Source: Neobacillus sp. PS3-12 (lineage in GTDB: Bacteria > Bacillota > Bacilli > Bacillales > Cytobacillaceae). Taken from it: a stretch of 64,000 nt of DNA. Position 1 is the first letter of the stretch. Each line of letters starts with the position of its first letter. The translations under genes and the position numbers were made by a program. Where the stretch lies: contig NZ_CP133268.1 of assembly GCF_030915385.1 (NCBI RefSeq), forward strand, positions 3,322,001-3,386,000, in the 5' to 3' direction. The notes under the pieces were generated by a model. The model was not told the DNA's origin and ran no database searches. It saw only the letters and a program-made list of their open reading frames with translations. Shown here piece after piece: positions 43,755 to 51,876 of this stretch.

Positions 43755-44078
43755 TCAAAAAAAGAAGCATAACTCTTTAAAGTTACGCTTCTTTTTTGAT
43801 TTCCTTTTTCTAAGTACTAACCAGTAGCTTCCTATGCTAAAGATTAATACAATTCCTACGACCCCTGGCACAATGTAGGATACCCATGAAGAGGTCTCTG
43901 CTTTATCTTGTTTTTGTGCTGTTGATTGCCGATTTTCTGCTGCAAAAGCAATATTATTAGGATGGATCTGTAGAAGGGTACTGCCATTTATTAAGGAATG
44001 ATCATTCGAAGGTGCGATTGCCTGATTCCCAATGAGTATTAACAAAAGGGAAAAGATGAGTAAAACCTTTTTAAACAT
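43755..44078 (-). CDS. Small secreted/membrane-anchored protein, hypothetical
   Basis: About 107 residues. An N-terminal signal peptide (FKKVLLIFSLLLILIG) is followed by a short hydrophilic region and a C-terminal membrane helix (YIVPGVVGIVLIFSIGSYWLVL) with a basic tail. The last nine residues (NFKELCFFF) are encoded by the terminator hairpin. Family is not recognised. The ATG at 44078 has TTGGAG upstream; a TTG at 44093 is in frame. Possible ResD-like repeats lie upstream. Confidence 0.6.
   Translation of the reverse strand: MFKKVLLIFSLLLILIGNQAIAPSNDHSLINGSTLLQIHPNNIAFAAENRQSTAQKQDKAETSSWVSYIVPGVVGIVLIFSIGSYWLVLRKRKSKKKRNFKELCFFF
43757..43798. terminator. Convergent terminator overlapping the end of the minus-strand gene
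   Basis: Arms AAAAAAAGAAGC...AACT and AGTTA-CGCTTCTTTTTT with a mismatch. It closes the WG-repeat gene and the minus-strand small-protein gene, whose final codons lie inside the stem. Confidence 0.75.
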
Positions 44079-44212
44079 TATATCCAACTCCAAAAAGGTG
44101 TTAATGTAATTAACCTTATTTTATCATCGAGCAGGGCAGTACGTATCATTCTGACAAGAATGTTCACAATACTTTCACAATAGTATGGAGGATTGAGAAT
44201 AATTTTCAAAAA

Positions 44213-44228
44213 CGTGATATAAATCAAA
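44213..44228 (+). promoter_or_regulatory. FNR-like palindrome upstream of the DUF2249 gene
   Basis: CGTGA-TATAAA-TCAAA agrees with TGTGA-N6-TCACA at eight of ten positions. It sits 85 bases before the DUF2249 start. Inferred only. Confidence 0.35.
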
Positions 44229-44312
44229 GTTATAAATGCAAAAAACTTTTAAAATAATATAGGAAGCACTAGTGAAAAAGGAATAAATGTATAGATAAAG
44301 GAGTTGGCATAA

Positions 44313-44570
44313 ATGGGCAGTTTTCAAATGGATGGAAAAAAAGCAATCATCGATGTACGTGACAGAATATTAAAAGGTGAGCACCCTCGTAAAGAGATCC
44401 TTGACTATATTAAAGCAGCTCCGGTTGGAACCGTTTTTGAAATTCATATCCCGCATCGTGGGGAGCCGCTAGTTGCCGGTTTTCAAGCAATGGGACTTAA
44501 TGTTATTACGAAAGAAATTGAACCAGGACATTTTCAGCTAACCACGGTGAAGTTAACGGAAATGCGCTAG
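44313..44570 (+). CDS. DUF2249 domain protein (TusA-like fold)
   Basis: 85 residues. The motif IDVRDRILKGEHPRKEILDYIKAAPVGTVFEIHIPHRGEPLVAGFQAMG is the DUF2249 core; the C-terminus EIEPGHFQLTTVKL completes a small alpha-beta fold resembling TusA. Such proteins accompany anaerobic or nitric-oxide-related genes, and their biochemical job is not established. AAAGGAG precedes the ATG. A 14-bp hairpin follows and controls the next gene. Confidence 0.82.
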   Translation: MGSFQMDGKKAIIDVRDRILKGEHPRKEILDYIKAAPVGTVFEIHIPHRGEPLVAGFQAMGLNVITKEIEPGHFQLTTVKLTEMR

Positions 44571-44582
44571 TATTATTGTTAT

Positions 44583-44632
44583 AAAAATTCCTCCCTGTTG
44601 AATAATAAAAGAAACTCAAGGGAGGAATTTTT
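44583..44632 (+). terminator. Hairpin that is both terminator and SD sequester
   Basis: Perfect 14-bp stem: AAAAATTCCTCCCT (44583-44596) with AGGGAGGAATTTTT (44619-44632). The 3' arm contains the AGGGAGGAA ribosome site and its T run leads straight into the TTG start at 44633. Read as RNA it would stop transcription from upstream or, if read through, hide the ribosome site. Confidence 0.75.
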
Positions 44633-45493
44633 TTGCAAATCGAAGATAATAAATTCGAAGATACCTTTTTACCAATGACTTCGATTGGCAGTGGTATGGG
44701 CATTGCCGTATTGCCTGATGTTTATTGTTATACGAATCAGATTGTAAATCTTTTCTTTATCGGTGACCCGTCCAAAACTAATGAATTTGTGATAGTAGAT
44801 GCAGGAATGCCAAAATCTGCAGATAAAATAAAAACGGCTGTAGTGGAACGTTTTGGTGAGAATAGTTTACCTAAGGCAATTGTGTTAACTCATGCTCATT
44901 TTGATCATGTTGGTTCATTGGTTACCTTATTAGAAGATTGGGATGTTCCCGTTTTTGCTCATGAATTAGAGCTTCCTTACCTAACGGGGGATAAGGACTA
45001 TCCGCAAGGTGATCCAACAGTTGATGGCGGGATCGTTTCTGAGTTATCACCAATGTTTCCAAACCACGGGATTAATATCAGCGGCCATGTTCAACCACTC
45101 CCAAATGATGGCTCTGTACCAAACATGGAGGGGTGGAAGTGGATTCACACTCCCGGACATACTCCAGGTCATATATCCCTTTTCCGCAAGCAGGACCGTA
45201 CCTTGATCGTTGGTGATGCTTTTGTAACTGTAAAGCAGGAATCACTTTATAAAGTAATGACACAGCAAAAGGAAATAAGCGGTCCACCTAAATATTACAC
45301 GACAGATTGGCAAGCTGCCTTTGAGTCTGTTAAAAAGCTGGAAGCCCTACAGCCAATAACAGCAGTAACTGGTCACGGTGTCCCGATGAAAGGAAATGAA
45401 TTATCGGAGAGCTTAAGGAAATTAGTTGAGAATTTTAATGAAATCGCCCTTCCAAAACATGGACGATATGTAAACAGGCCTCTTCTGCATTAG
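44633..45493 (+). CDS. MBL-fold metallohydrolase
   Basis: 286 residues. The metal-binding motif THAHFDHVGS (HxHxDH) is near residue 90, the third histidine is in HTPGHTPGHISLF near 183, the bridging Asp in IVGDAFV near 200 and the last His in VTGHGVPM near 250. Typical metallo-beta-lactamase-fold hydrolase; YqjP/YflN-type, substrate unknown. The TTG start at 44633 follows AGGGAGGAA, itself inside a stable hairpin. A later Met at residue 15 lacks a ribosome site. Confidence 0.88.
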   Translation: MQIEDNKFEDTFLPMTSIGSGMGIAVLPDVYCYTNQIVNLFFIGDPSKTNEFVIVDAGMPKSADKIKTAVVERFGENSLPKAIVLTHAHFDHVGSLVTLLEDWDVPVFAHELELPYLTGDKDYPQGDPTVDGGIVSELSPMFPNHGINISGHVQPLPNDGSVPNMEGWKWIHTPGHTPGHISLFRKQDRTLIVGDAFVTVKQESLYKVMTQQKEISGPPKYYTTDWQAAFESVKKLEALQPITAVTGHGVPMKGNELSESLRKLVENFNEIALPKHGRYVNRPLLH

Positions 45494-45506
45494 AAGAGGT
45501 TTTTTG
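45479..45506 (+). terminator. Terminator overlapping the end of the MBL gene
   Basis: Arms CCTCTTCT and AGAAGAGG with a five-base loop and six T; the last codons and TAG lie in the stem. Confidence 0.8.
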
Positions 45507-45689
45507 TACATCTTTTTAATATTCCAAAGGTATCAGCATAGGATGTACAAGGAACAATGGATACTAGTTAGGAAGTAAATGTAATTAAGCTGGACAGTTT
45601 ATTGTCATTAAGTTAGTATCAGAACGAGCATTATTTAGCTGAATTGGTAATAATCTTAAATAGGGACATTGTAAATAAAGGAGTTTGTT

Positions 45690-46844
45690 ATGAATAAATT
45701 ATTAGAAAAATTAGCGCCGTTTTTGCAACAGACATGGCAAAAGGCAGGGTTTGAAACACCTACCGCCATCCAAGATACGACAATCCCTCTTTTGATTGAG
45801 GGGAAAGATTTGATTGCGGAATCTCCAACGGGAACAGGGAAAACACTAGCTTATTTGCTTCCATTGTTGAATAGAATCGATCCTGCTTTACCATCATTAC
45901 AGGTAGTTGTACTCGCTTCTTCACAGGAACTGGTCATGCAGGTTTACCAGGAATTTCAAAAATGGTCTGAAGGTAGCGGCATTAGGGGAACTTCGATTAT
46001 CGGCGGAGCAAATATGAAGAGGCAGTTGGAAAAACTTAAAAAACGGCCACAAGTAATTTTTGCAACGCCTGGGCGTTTATTAGAATTAATGAAACAAAAA
46101 AAGATCAAAATGCATGAAGTCAAAATGATTGTCCTGGATGAAGCAGATCAGCTGCTCGTTGCAGAACATCGAGGTACGGTTCAAAATATAGTAAAGTCGA
46201 CACTTCAAGACAGGCAAGTTGTGCTTTTTTCAGCAACCCTTAAACCAGAAACAGAGCAGCTGGGGAAAGAACTAACAAAAGATGCTGAAGTTGTTCGAAT
46301 TGGCAAAGATGAAAAAGCCTCCGCAGGGAAGGTGGAACATTTTTACTTTGTCTGTGAACAAAGAGAAAAAATCAAACTGCTTGAAAAAATAGCTCGTTTA
46401 TCTGAGATCAAGGCTCTAGCCTTTATAAATGATATTTCTGAGGTTTCAGTTGCAGCAGCAAAATTAAATTTCAAGGAATTATCTGTCGGGCTCCTTCATA
46501 GTGAATTATCGAAAATAGAACGGGAAAAGGCCTTAAGAGAATTTCGAAGTGGAAAACTCAGTATGCTGATTGCAACAGATGTTGCAGCAAGAGGACTTGA
46601 TATTCCAGGAGTGACCCATGTTGTAAACATTGATTTGCCAAGGGATATTACCCAATACGTCCATCGTGCCGGCAGAACGGCAAGGATGGGGGCAAGCGGA
46701 ATGGTGCTGTCATTAGTGACGGAAAGGGAAGAAAGAGATATAAAACGGTTCTGCCGAGATCTAAAGGTCCCTGTTGATAAACGAATTTTCTATAAAGGAC
46801 AAATCTCCGAAGATCAGGAGCAGGTCAGAAAAGGTCGGGGGTAA
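45690..46844 (+). CDS. yfmL: DEAD-box RNA helicase, YfmL-like
   Basis: 384 residues with helicase motifs in order: Q motif region TAIQD, I (SPTGTGKT near residue 46), Ia (ASSQEL), Ib (TPGRLLEL), II DEAD in MIVLDEADQ near 150, III SAT, IV-V (LIATDVAARGLDIPGVTHVVN) and VI (HRAGRTARMG). It lacks the long C-terminal RNA-binding tail of CshA and matches YfmL in length. Such helicases help 50S ribosome assembly, especially in the cold. AAAGGAG precedes the ATG. Confidence 0.9.
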   Translation: MNKLLEKLAPFLQQTWQKAGFETPTAIQDTTIPLLIEGKDLIAESPTGTGKTLAYLLPLLNRIDPALPSLQVVVLASSQELVMQVYQEFQKWSEGSGIRGTSIIGGANMKRQLEKLKKRPQVIFATPGRLLELMKQKKIKMHEVKMIVLDEADQLLVAEHRGTVQNIVKSTLQDRQVVLFSATLKPETEQLGKELTKDAEVVRIGKDEKASAGKVEHFYFVCEQREKIKLLEKIARLSEIKALAFINDISEVSVAAAKLNFKELSVGLLHSELSKIEREKALREFRSGKLSMLIATDVAARGLDIPGVTHVVNIDLPRDITQYVHRAGRTARMGASGMVLSLVTEREERDIKRFCRDLKVPVDKRIFYKGQISEDQEQVRKGRG

Positions 46845-46912
46845 TTGGCAGAATAACCAATGTCCGATTCATCCATACTATCCTTGAACCTTTTAAAAAG
46901 GAGATGCTAGCT

Positions 46913-47044
46913 ATGGGAAGAACGAAACTAGGCAATCAAAATGCCCAGCGTAACAATAATCGAAAAAAAGGAAAAACCAGCTCTGAACTTGTTGAGTTTA
47001 CAACAGGTGAAGGATTTGTAAGAAATCGTCCGAAAGATAATTAA
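46913..47044 (+). CDS. Small basic/polar protein, 43 residues
   Basis: Too short for most gene finders, but well supported: AAAAGGAGA seven to eight bases before the ATG, and a terminator right after the stop. The sequence (GRTKLGNQNAQRNNNRKK followed by SSELVEFTTGEGFVRNRP) is rich in N, K, R and Q. It resembles small spore or DNA-associated proteins by composition only; I could not place it in a family. It may be co-transcribed with the helicase. Confidence 0.65.
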   Translation: MGRTKLGNQNAQRNNNRKKGKTSSELVEFTTGEGFVRNRPKDN

Positions 47045-47047
47045 GCT

Positions 47048-47080
47048 AAAAAGGTCCCTTTTTTCAGGGACCTTTTATAA
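47048..47080 (+). terminator. Terminator after the small basic gene
   Basis: Arms AAAAGGTCCC and GGGACCTTTT with a seven-base loop. Confidence 0.85.
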
Positions 47081-47093
47081 TTTAAGGAAAACA

Positions 47094-47215
47094 CTGGAAT
47101 TACGGACAAAATGAATGGCAAAATAAGAAGAGATGTCCGTAAGAAGGCCGATTGCGGACAAAGTGAATCCTAAAATGAGAAGAAATGTCCGTAAGACTCC
47201 CACCCGGACCAGACC
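47094..47215. repeat. Tandem 52-base repeat with CGGACA/TGTCCG ends
   Basis: Units begin at 47103 and 47155 (CGGACAAA...), 52 bases apart, with a third partial CGGACC at 47205. Each unit has CGGACA and TGTCCG about 37 bases apart, which can pair. The sequence differs from the array at 15682, but the period is the same. It lies between the small basic gene and the converging YhfW-like gene and is non-coding. Confidence 0.7.
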
Positions 47216-47222
47216 TTAATTT

Positions 47223-48758
47223 CTAGTTCACTTCTTCCGAAAGATTCGTTAATGGCATTACCGCAGGCCCATCCATAACCTCACCTGTAATGCTGTAACG
47301 CGATCCATGACACGGGCAATCCCAAGTTTTCTCGGCATGGTTCCATTCTGTCTCACAGCCAAGATGTGTACATGAGGTATCGACAAGATAGAGCTTGCCA
47401 TTCTCATCGCGGTAGGCACCCGCTCTTTTTCCATTATGCATCACGACAGAACCTTCATCATTTTTAAGATCACCAGGATCTTTAGGTACAAATTCCAGTT
47501 TCCCTTTTAATAGATGCTTGGCTACATCGGCGTTTGCAGTGATCAAGCTGCGCAGGCTTGGATCGGCTGTAAAACGTGATGGCGAGTACAGCTCCTTATA
47601 AGAATTATCCCTTTCCAAAACATAGTCAGTTAATAAGTGAGCAGCCATAATTCCCGTCGTCATTCCCCATTTTTTATAACCAGTTGCGACAAGGATATTC
47701 TCTTTCTCCTTTGTCATCGGACCAATATATGGAACTTTGTCTAAGGTTACCATATCCTGTGCGGACCAGCGGTAAAGGTACTCGGAAATGCCAAATACCT
47801 CTTCAGTAAACCTTTCGAGTTCCTGAAAGTGCTTCATTGTATCAATGCCTTGTCCTGTTTTATGGTTTTCTCCGCCAATAATAATCAATGACTCTCCATT
47901 AATAGGGGTCTCACGAATAGAGCGCGTTGGGCTATCAACGCTAATGTACATTCCACCAGGATATTTTTTGTTCGTTTTAATCCCAATGGCATAAGACCGA
48001 TCGGAATACATTTTTGCAAAATAAAAGCCTAGCTTGTCACAATAAGGAAAATGGGAGGCCACGATTAATTTCCTGCATGTAACCGTATAACCGTCTCTAG
48101 TTATGACTTTAGGTTGTGTGTCGTTATCATCTACGTCCATTGCAGTTGAATTCCCATAAACAGTGCAGCCTGATTGAAGTGCCTCATTGAGTAAACCCTT
48201 TAAAAATTTAAGCGGGTGGAATCTTGCCTGATTTTTCATGATTAAGGCATTTTGAATCGAAATATCAAACGGAATCCGATAAGTAACTTCCCCATCAATC
48301 CCTAGCTTTTGGTACGCCTCCCATTCCGTATTGATTTTATTTGCATATTGTTCCGATACAGCATAAATGCAGGCATCCTCAATGCCAAAATCACAATCAA
48401 TTCCTTTTTCCCTTGAGGTATCCTTAATAAAATGGATTGCGCTGTTATGTGATTCGTAATACAATTTTGCTTTTTCCTCACCAAAATGATTGATTAATTC
48501 ATCATAAATGAGTCCGTGTTGAGCAGTAATTTTTGCTGTGGTATGGCCGGTTGTTCCATTTAAAACGTCTCCGGCTTCAATGATGGCGACCTTCAATCCC
48601 TCTTTTGATAGTAAATAGGCAGCCGTAATCCCGGTAATCCCAGCGCCGACAATGGCAACATCGACAGAAATGTTTTCCTGTAGCTTTGGGAACGATGGCA
48701 GCTCGATTTCCCGCCAATATGGTTTTGGAAATTGAGGGATTTTTTCAGAATAGCTCAT
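47223..48758 (-). CDS. yhfW: FAD-dependent oxidoreductase with C-terminal Rieske domain (YhfW-like)
   Basis: 511 residues. N-terminal DadA-type FAD domain with VDVAIVGAGITGITAAYLLS near residue 32 and GTTGHTTAKITAQHG. The C-terminal Rieske [2Fe-2S] domain has CTHLGC and CPCHGSRYS with two Cys and two His ligands near 463-485. The two domains together are the YhfW layout of B. subtilis. The substrate is unknown. GGGAGGAC precedes the ATG. The preceding minus-strand gene encodes a DUF1360 protein, probably not functionally linked. Confidence 0.9.
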   Translation of the reverse strand: MSYSEKIPQFPKPYWREIELPSFPKLQENISVDVAIVGAGITGITAAYLLSKEGLKVAIIEAGDVLNGTTGHTTAKITAQHGLIYDELINHFGEEKAKLYYESHNSAIHFIKDTSREKGIDCDFGIEDACIYAVSEQYANKINTEWEAYQKLGIDGEVTYRIPFDISIQNALIMKNQARFHPLKFLKGLLNEALQSGCTVYGNSTAMDVDDNDTQPKVITRDGYTVTCRKLIVASHFPYCDKLGFYFAKMYSDRSYAIGIKTNKKYPGGMYISVDSPTRSIRETPINGESLIIIGGENHKTGQGIDTMKHFQELERFTEEVFGISEYLYRWSAQDMVTLDKVPYIGPMTKEKENILVATGYKKWGMTTGIMAAHLLTDYVLERDNSYKELYSPSRFTADPSLRSLITANADVAKHLLKGKLEFVPKDPGDLKNDEGSVVMHNGKRAGAYRDENGKLYLVDTSCTHLGCETEWNHAEKTWDCPCHGSRYSITGEVMDGPAVMPLTNLSEEVN

Positions 48759-48817
48759 ACTAGTCCTCCCCGATCAAGATATTGTCATTTTAACTTTTCC
48801 TAACTGATGTAAAACAT

Positions 48818-49192
48818 TCATTTCTTCTTATTTAAATCAGCATAATAATCCACTTTTTTTAGATTTACACCAACAAAGGTTTCAAGGATCGATTGACCAC
48901 CGGCAATGGAGAGAATAAGGATGATAACCATAAAAGCTTTTGGGAAAAGTAAATACCCTCCTCCAAGAAAGATGGCACACCAAATTCCTGCACACCAATA
49001 GCATTTGAGAAGATAGCCAAATAACGAGGTGGGAACTTCTTTGGTTTTAGTTCCATCTTTTGTCTCGATTTTTACTTTTTTAACAAAAGGCTTGCGGATG
49101 AATTCAGTAATCTTGTCAAAAACAATCAGGTGGGTTAATCGATAACTTGCTAAAATGAGCATAATATATGTAATCCACGAAATTTGGGTCAT
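48818..49192 (-). CDS. DUF1360 family membrane protein
   Basis: 124 residues with three hydrophobic helices. ITYIMLILASYRLTHLIVFDKITEFIRKPF and YLLKCYWCAGIWCAIF are the DUF1360 signature, including the CYWCAG cysteine pair. These small membrane proteins occur in sporulating Firmicutes and are often linked with sporulation; the function is unknown. GGAGGACTTT precedes the ATG. Confidence 0.85.
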   Translation of the reverse strand: MTQISWITYIMLILASYRLTHLIVFDKITEFIRKPFVKKVKIETKDGTKTKEVPTSLFGYLLKCYWCAGIWCAIFLGGGYLLFPKAFMVIILILSIAGGQSILETFVGVNLKKVDYYADLNKKK

Positions 49193-49286
49193 TTTTAAAG
49201 TCCTCCAATGGGAGCATCCCCCAAAAAATAATTTCTGTATATTTTGAGCAAGAAATCAAAAATATATATTCGGAGGAGGCGAAAAA

Positions 49287-49901
49287 GTGAAAAAATTATT
49301 ACTCACTTGTTTACTGTTTTTCCTAGCGCTCACCGGTATTCCAAATATTTCATTTGCCCAGCAGGTCTATACTGTTCAGCATGGTGATTCACTTTGGAAG
49401 ATCGCTGTTCGCTATCAGGTTGGAATTTCAGAAATTATTCAAGCCAACCCCCAATTCAAAAATCCTAACTTGATTTATCCGGGACAAAAAGTAAACATAC
49501 CGGATCTAAGTGGAACAAAATCCATTGAGAGTCAGGTCATTACATTAACGAATCAGGAACGTGCCAAAAATGGATTAAAGCCCCTTACTGCAAACTGGGA
49601 GCTCTCACGGGTGGCCCGTTACAAAGCAATAGACATGAGAGATAAAAATTACTTCTCGCACACAAGTCCTACTTATGGTGATCCATTTACGATGATGAAG
49701 AACTTTGGGATTGCTTTTACTGCTGCTGCTGAGAATATCGCCGCAGGTCAAGCTACACCGCAGGCTGTTGTTCAAGCATGGATGAATAGTGCGGGGCACC
49801 GGGCCAATATACTGAATGCAACCTACACCGAAATTGGAGTTGGCTATGCACAAGGCGGCAGCTATAAAACGTATTGGAGTCAGATGTTCATTAGAAGATA
49901 A
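49287..49901 (+). CDS. Secreted LysM-CAP (SCP) domain protein, YkwD-like
   Basis: 204 residues: signal peptide (about 1-24, hydrophobic LLLTCLLFFLALTG), one LysM domain (VQHGDSLWKIAVRYQVGISEIIQANPQF), then a CAP domain from about 85 with LTNQERAKNGLKPL, YFSHTSPTYGDPFTMMKNFG, AENIAAGQ and HRANILNATYTEIGVGYAQGG. It is exported and probably binds peptidoglycan. The GTG start has GGAGGAGGC upstream. A similar architecture is found in the spore-surface SafA/YkwD-type proteins of Bacillus. Confidence 0.92.
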   Translation: MKKLLLTCLLFFLALTGIPNISFAQQVYTVQHGDSLWKIAVRYQVGISEIIQANPQFKNPNLIYPGQKVNIPDLSGTKSIESQVITLTNQERAKNGLKPLTANWELSRVARYKAIDMRDKNYFSHTSPTYGDPFTMMKNFGIAFTAAAENIAAGQATPQAVVQAWMNSAGHRANILNATYTEIGVGYAQGGSYKTYWSQMFIRR

Positions 49902-49915
49902 CTTTTTAACAAATA

Positions 49916-49946
49916 GGTCGGCCTCCCAAAGAGGCTGACCTTTTCT
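49916..49946 (+). terminator. Terminator after the LysM-CAP gene
   Basis: Arms GGTCGGCCTC and GAGGCTGACC with one mismatch, short loop and TTTTC. Confidence 0.8.
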
Positions 49947-50038
49947 ACGTCTTAGGACCGATAGGAAAATCAAGCTTAAGCTCGTTAAGAAAGAAAGCGG
50001 AGAAGGATAAAATGAAACCATGAAAGGAGGAAACGAAA

Positions 50039-50383
50039 ATGAAAAAATTTGGTTTGCTTTTAGCAGGAGGTATTGCAAGCATCGTGCTGTTGGCTACAAT
50101 TGGACCACTAGTGGGGCTTGCAGTATGTTCGGTAGTTCTTTATTTTATCGTAAAACAGTTCCTAAAAGCAGAAACAAAAAAGGCAAAGGTTGGGTTTGCA
50201 TTCCTTGGAATATTCGTTCTGCTAGGTACCCTTCATAATCTACCTGCCCTAATTGGCGTTGCTGCTGCAGTTGTTCTCTATTTGGTCTATAAAAAATGGA
50301 ATGGCTCGAAAACCACTTTCAAAAAAGATGATAATGATCCATTTATTAATTTTGAAAAACAATGGAATGAATTAAAACATTAA
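50039..50383 (+). CDS. liaI: LiaI-like small membrane protein
   Basis: 114 residues with two or three hydrophobic segments (GLLLAGGIASIVLLATIGPLV, a LAVCSVVLYFIV segment and HNLPALIGVAAAVVLYLVYK) and a hydrophilic C-terminus. It lies just upstream of the PspA-like liaH, as LiaI does in B. subtilis. LiaI recruits LiaH to the membrane under envelope stress. Strong AAAGGAGG precedes the ATG. Call is mostly by context. Confidence 0.7.
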   Translation: MKKFGLLLAGGIASIVLLATIGPLVGLAVCSVVLYFIVKQFLKAETKKAKVGFAFLGIFVLLGTLHNLPALIGVAAAVVLYLVYKKWNGSKTTFKKDDNDPFINFEKQWNELKH

Positions 50384-50419
50384 TAACCTAAAGAGTAGTA
50401 AAAAAGGAGAGGGATAACA

Positions 50420-51064
50420 ATGACAAACTTTTTGACAAGATTAAAGGATATGATTTCTGCTGATTTACATCAAGCACTTGACCAAAAGGAAAAACAAAAT
50501 CCAATCTCAATGCTTAATCACTATCTTCGCCAGTGCGAGAAGGAAACAGAAAAGGTAAAAACATTAATAGAACGCCAATATGCGTTGCAGGAACAATTTT
50601 CAAAGGAACACCAAGAAGCTATTGAATTAGCCGCAAAAAGAAAATATCAAGCGGAGATTGCAGCAAAAGCAGAAGAAACAGCTCTTCATGAATTTGCAGA
50701 AGCAGAGCACAGACAGTATGCAGAACGTGCCGAGCATTTGAGTAAAGCTTTGGAGCAAACAAAGAATCAGCTTGAGGAGCTGGAAAGAAAATATACAGAA
50801 ATGAAACATAAATTAAAAGATATGCACATCCGTCGGTTGGAATTAATGGGACGTGAAAATGTTACCAGGGCCCAGCACCGAATGAACCAGGTGTTAGAGA
50901 CTAACACTGCTACAAATAAACCATTCTCTCGTTTCCAGGAGATTGAAATCTATCTTGACCGTCTTGAGGATCAAGTAAACCGCTCTTATTACCACAGCAC
51001 AATCGATGGTCGGATTGCAGAACTAGAAAAAGAAATGAAAATCGCAGAAACCAAGTCCATTTAA
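50420..51064 (+). CDS. liaH: LiaH, PspA/IM30-family membrane stress protein
   Basis: 214 residues, almost entirely alpha-helical coiled coil: TRLKDMISADLHQALDQKEKQNPISMLNHYLRQCEKETEKVK, then long charged heptads (AEKALH-type, LEELERKYTEMKHKL) and YLDRLEDQVNRSY at the end. PspA/LiaH rings protect the membrane during envelope stress. It is followed by a terminator-like hairpin and then liaFSR. AAAGGAGAGGG precedes the ATG. Confidence 0.9.
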   Translation: MTNFLTRLKDMISADLHQALDQKEKQNPISMLNHYLRQCEKETEKVKTLIERQYALQEQFSKEHQEAIELAAKRKYQAEIAAKAEETALHEFAEAEHRQYAERAEHLSKALEQTKNQLEELERKYTEMKHKLKDMHIRRLELMGRENVTRAQHRMNQVLETNTATNKPFSRFQEIEIYLDRLEDQVNRSYYHSTIDGRIAELEKEMKIAETKSI

Positions 51065-51085
51065 CAATGAAAAATGGTATGCTAA

Positions 51086-51113
51086 AAAAGGGCGTAATCT
51101 CTACGCCTTTTGG
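51086..51113 (+). terminator. Intra-operon hairpin between liaH and liaF
   Basis: Arms AAAAGGGCGTA and TACGCCTTTT with a five-base loop, a moderate terminator. In the lia operon of B. subtilis such an element makes liaIH more abundant than the regulator genes; the same is likely here. Confidence 0.75.
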
Positions 51114-51141
51114 CCATTTTTAAAAAAAGGAGGGTTCCCGA

Positions 51142-51876
51142 ATGTTGAAAAATATGAAAAGTGATTATGTTGGCTGGATCATTTTTATCGGCGGTATTGT
51201 CCTTCTGCTCGAAATCCTATTCTTCAATCGGGGGCTTATTTTCTCACTTATTTTATCCTCAGTTATGATTTATGCAGGACGGAAGAGAAGAGCCAAAAAG
51301 AAAGGGAGATTCCTATTTTGGTTTGGTATTTTCTTTTTATGTGCCAGCATCTTTAATATGATAACCTTCAAATTTCTTCTACTGGCAGTTTTACTTCACT
51401 TATTTATTCAATATGTCACATCAAAGAAGAAGCCCAAAAAAGTTTCACCCGTTTTGAGTGAACTCAAAAAGCTCCTTGAAGAAGAAACGACTGTTCAGTC
51501 CAAACCATTACTGGAAAATGTGCTTTTCGGGCAGCAAAAAACTCCTGCAGAAGTCTATGAGTGGGATGATATTAACATCCAGGCAGGTGTTGGTGATACG
51601 ATGATTGACCTTAGCTATACTGTTTTTCCAAAAGGGGAAACGGTGATCTTCATACGGAATATTATTGGAAATATTCATATATTAGTTCCATATGAGATGG
51701 AGGTTAGTATCCATCATTCCGTTCTTGCCGGGTCGACAACTATTTTTGACTTTAAGGATCCAAAAATTTTTAATAAAGTATACCATTTAAAAACACTTGA
51801 ATACGAAAAGGCAGAGCGAAAAGTAAAAATCTTTACATCACTGATCGTCGGAAATATCGAGGTGAGCCGGATATGA
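51142..51876 (+). CDS. liaF: LiaF-like inhibitor of the LiaRS system
   Basis: 244 residues: about four hydrophobic helices in the first 95 residues (VGWIIFIGGIVLLLEILFF, RGLIFSLILSSVMIYAG, FLFWFGIFFLCASIFNM), then a soluble C-terminal LiaF domain (NIQAGVGDTMIDLSYTVFPKGE, IRNIIGNIHILVPYEMEV). LiaF keeps LiaS in phosphatase mode without stress. AAGGAGGG precedes the ATG. It overlaps liaS by four bases. Confidence 0.88.
   Translation: MLKNMKSDYVGWIIFIGGIVLLLEILFFNRGLIFSLILSSVMIYAGRKRRAKKKGRFLFWFGIFFLCASIFNMITFKFLLLAVLLHLFIQYVTSKKKPKKVSPVLSELKKLLEEETTVQSKPLLENVLFGQQKTPAEVYEWDDINIQAGVGDTMIDLSYTVFPKGETVIFIRNIIGNIHILVPYEMEVSIHHSVLAGSTTIFDFKDPKIFNKVYHLKTLEYEKAERKVKIFTSLIVGNIEVSRI

Noticed and set aside
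50020..50238. 72-codon frame overlapping liaI
   Set aside because: Shadow frame; liaI at 50039 has the AAAGGAGG site and the helix pattern.
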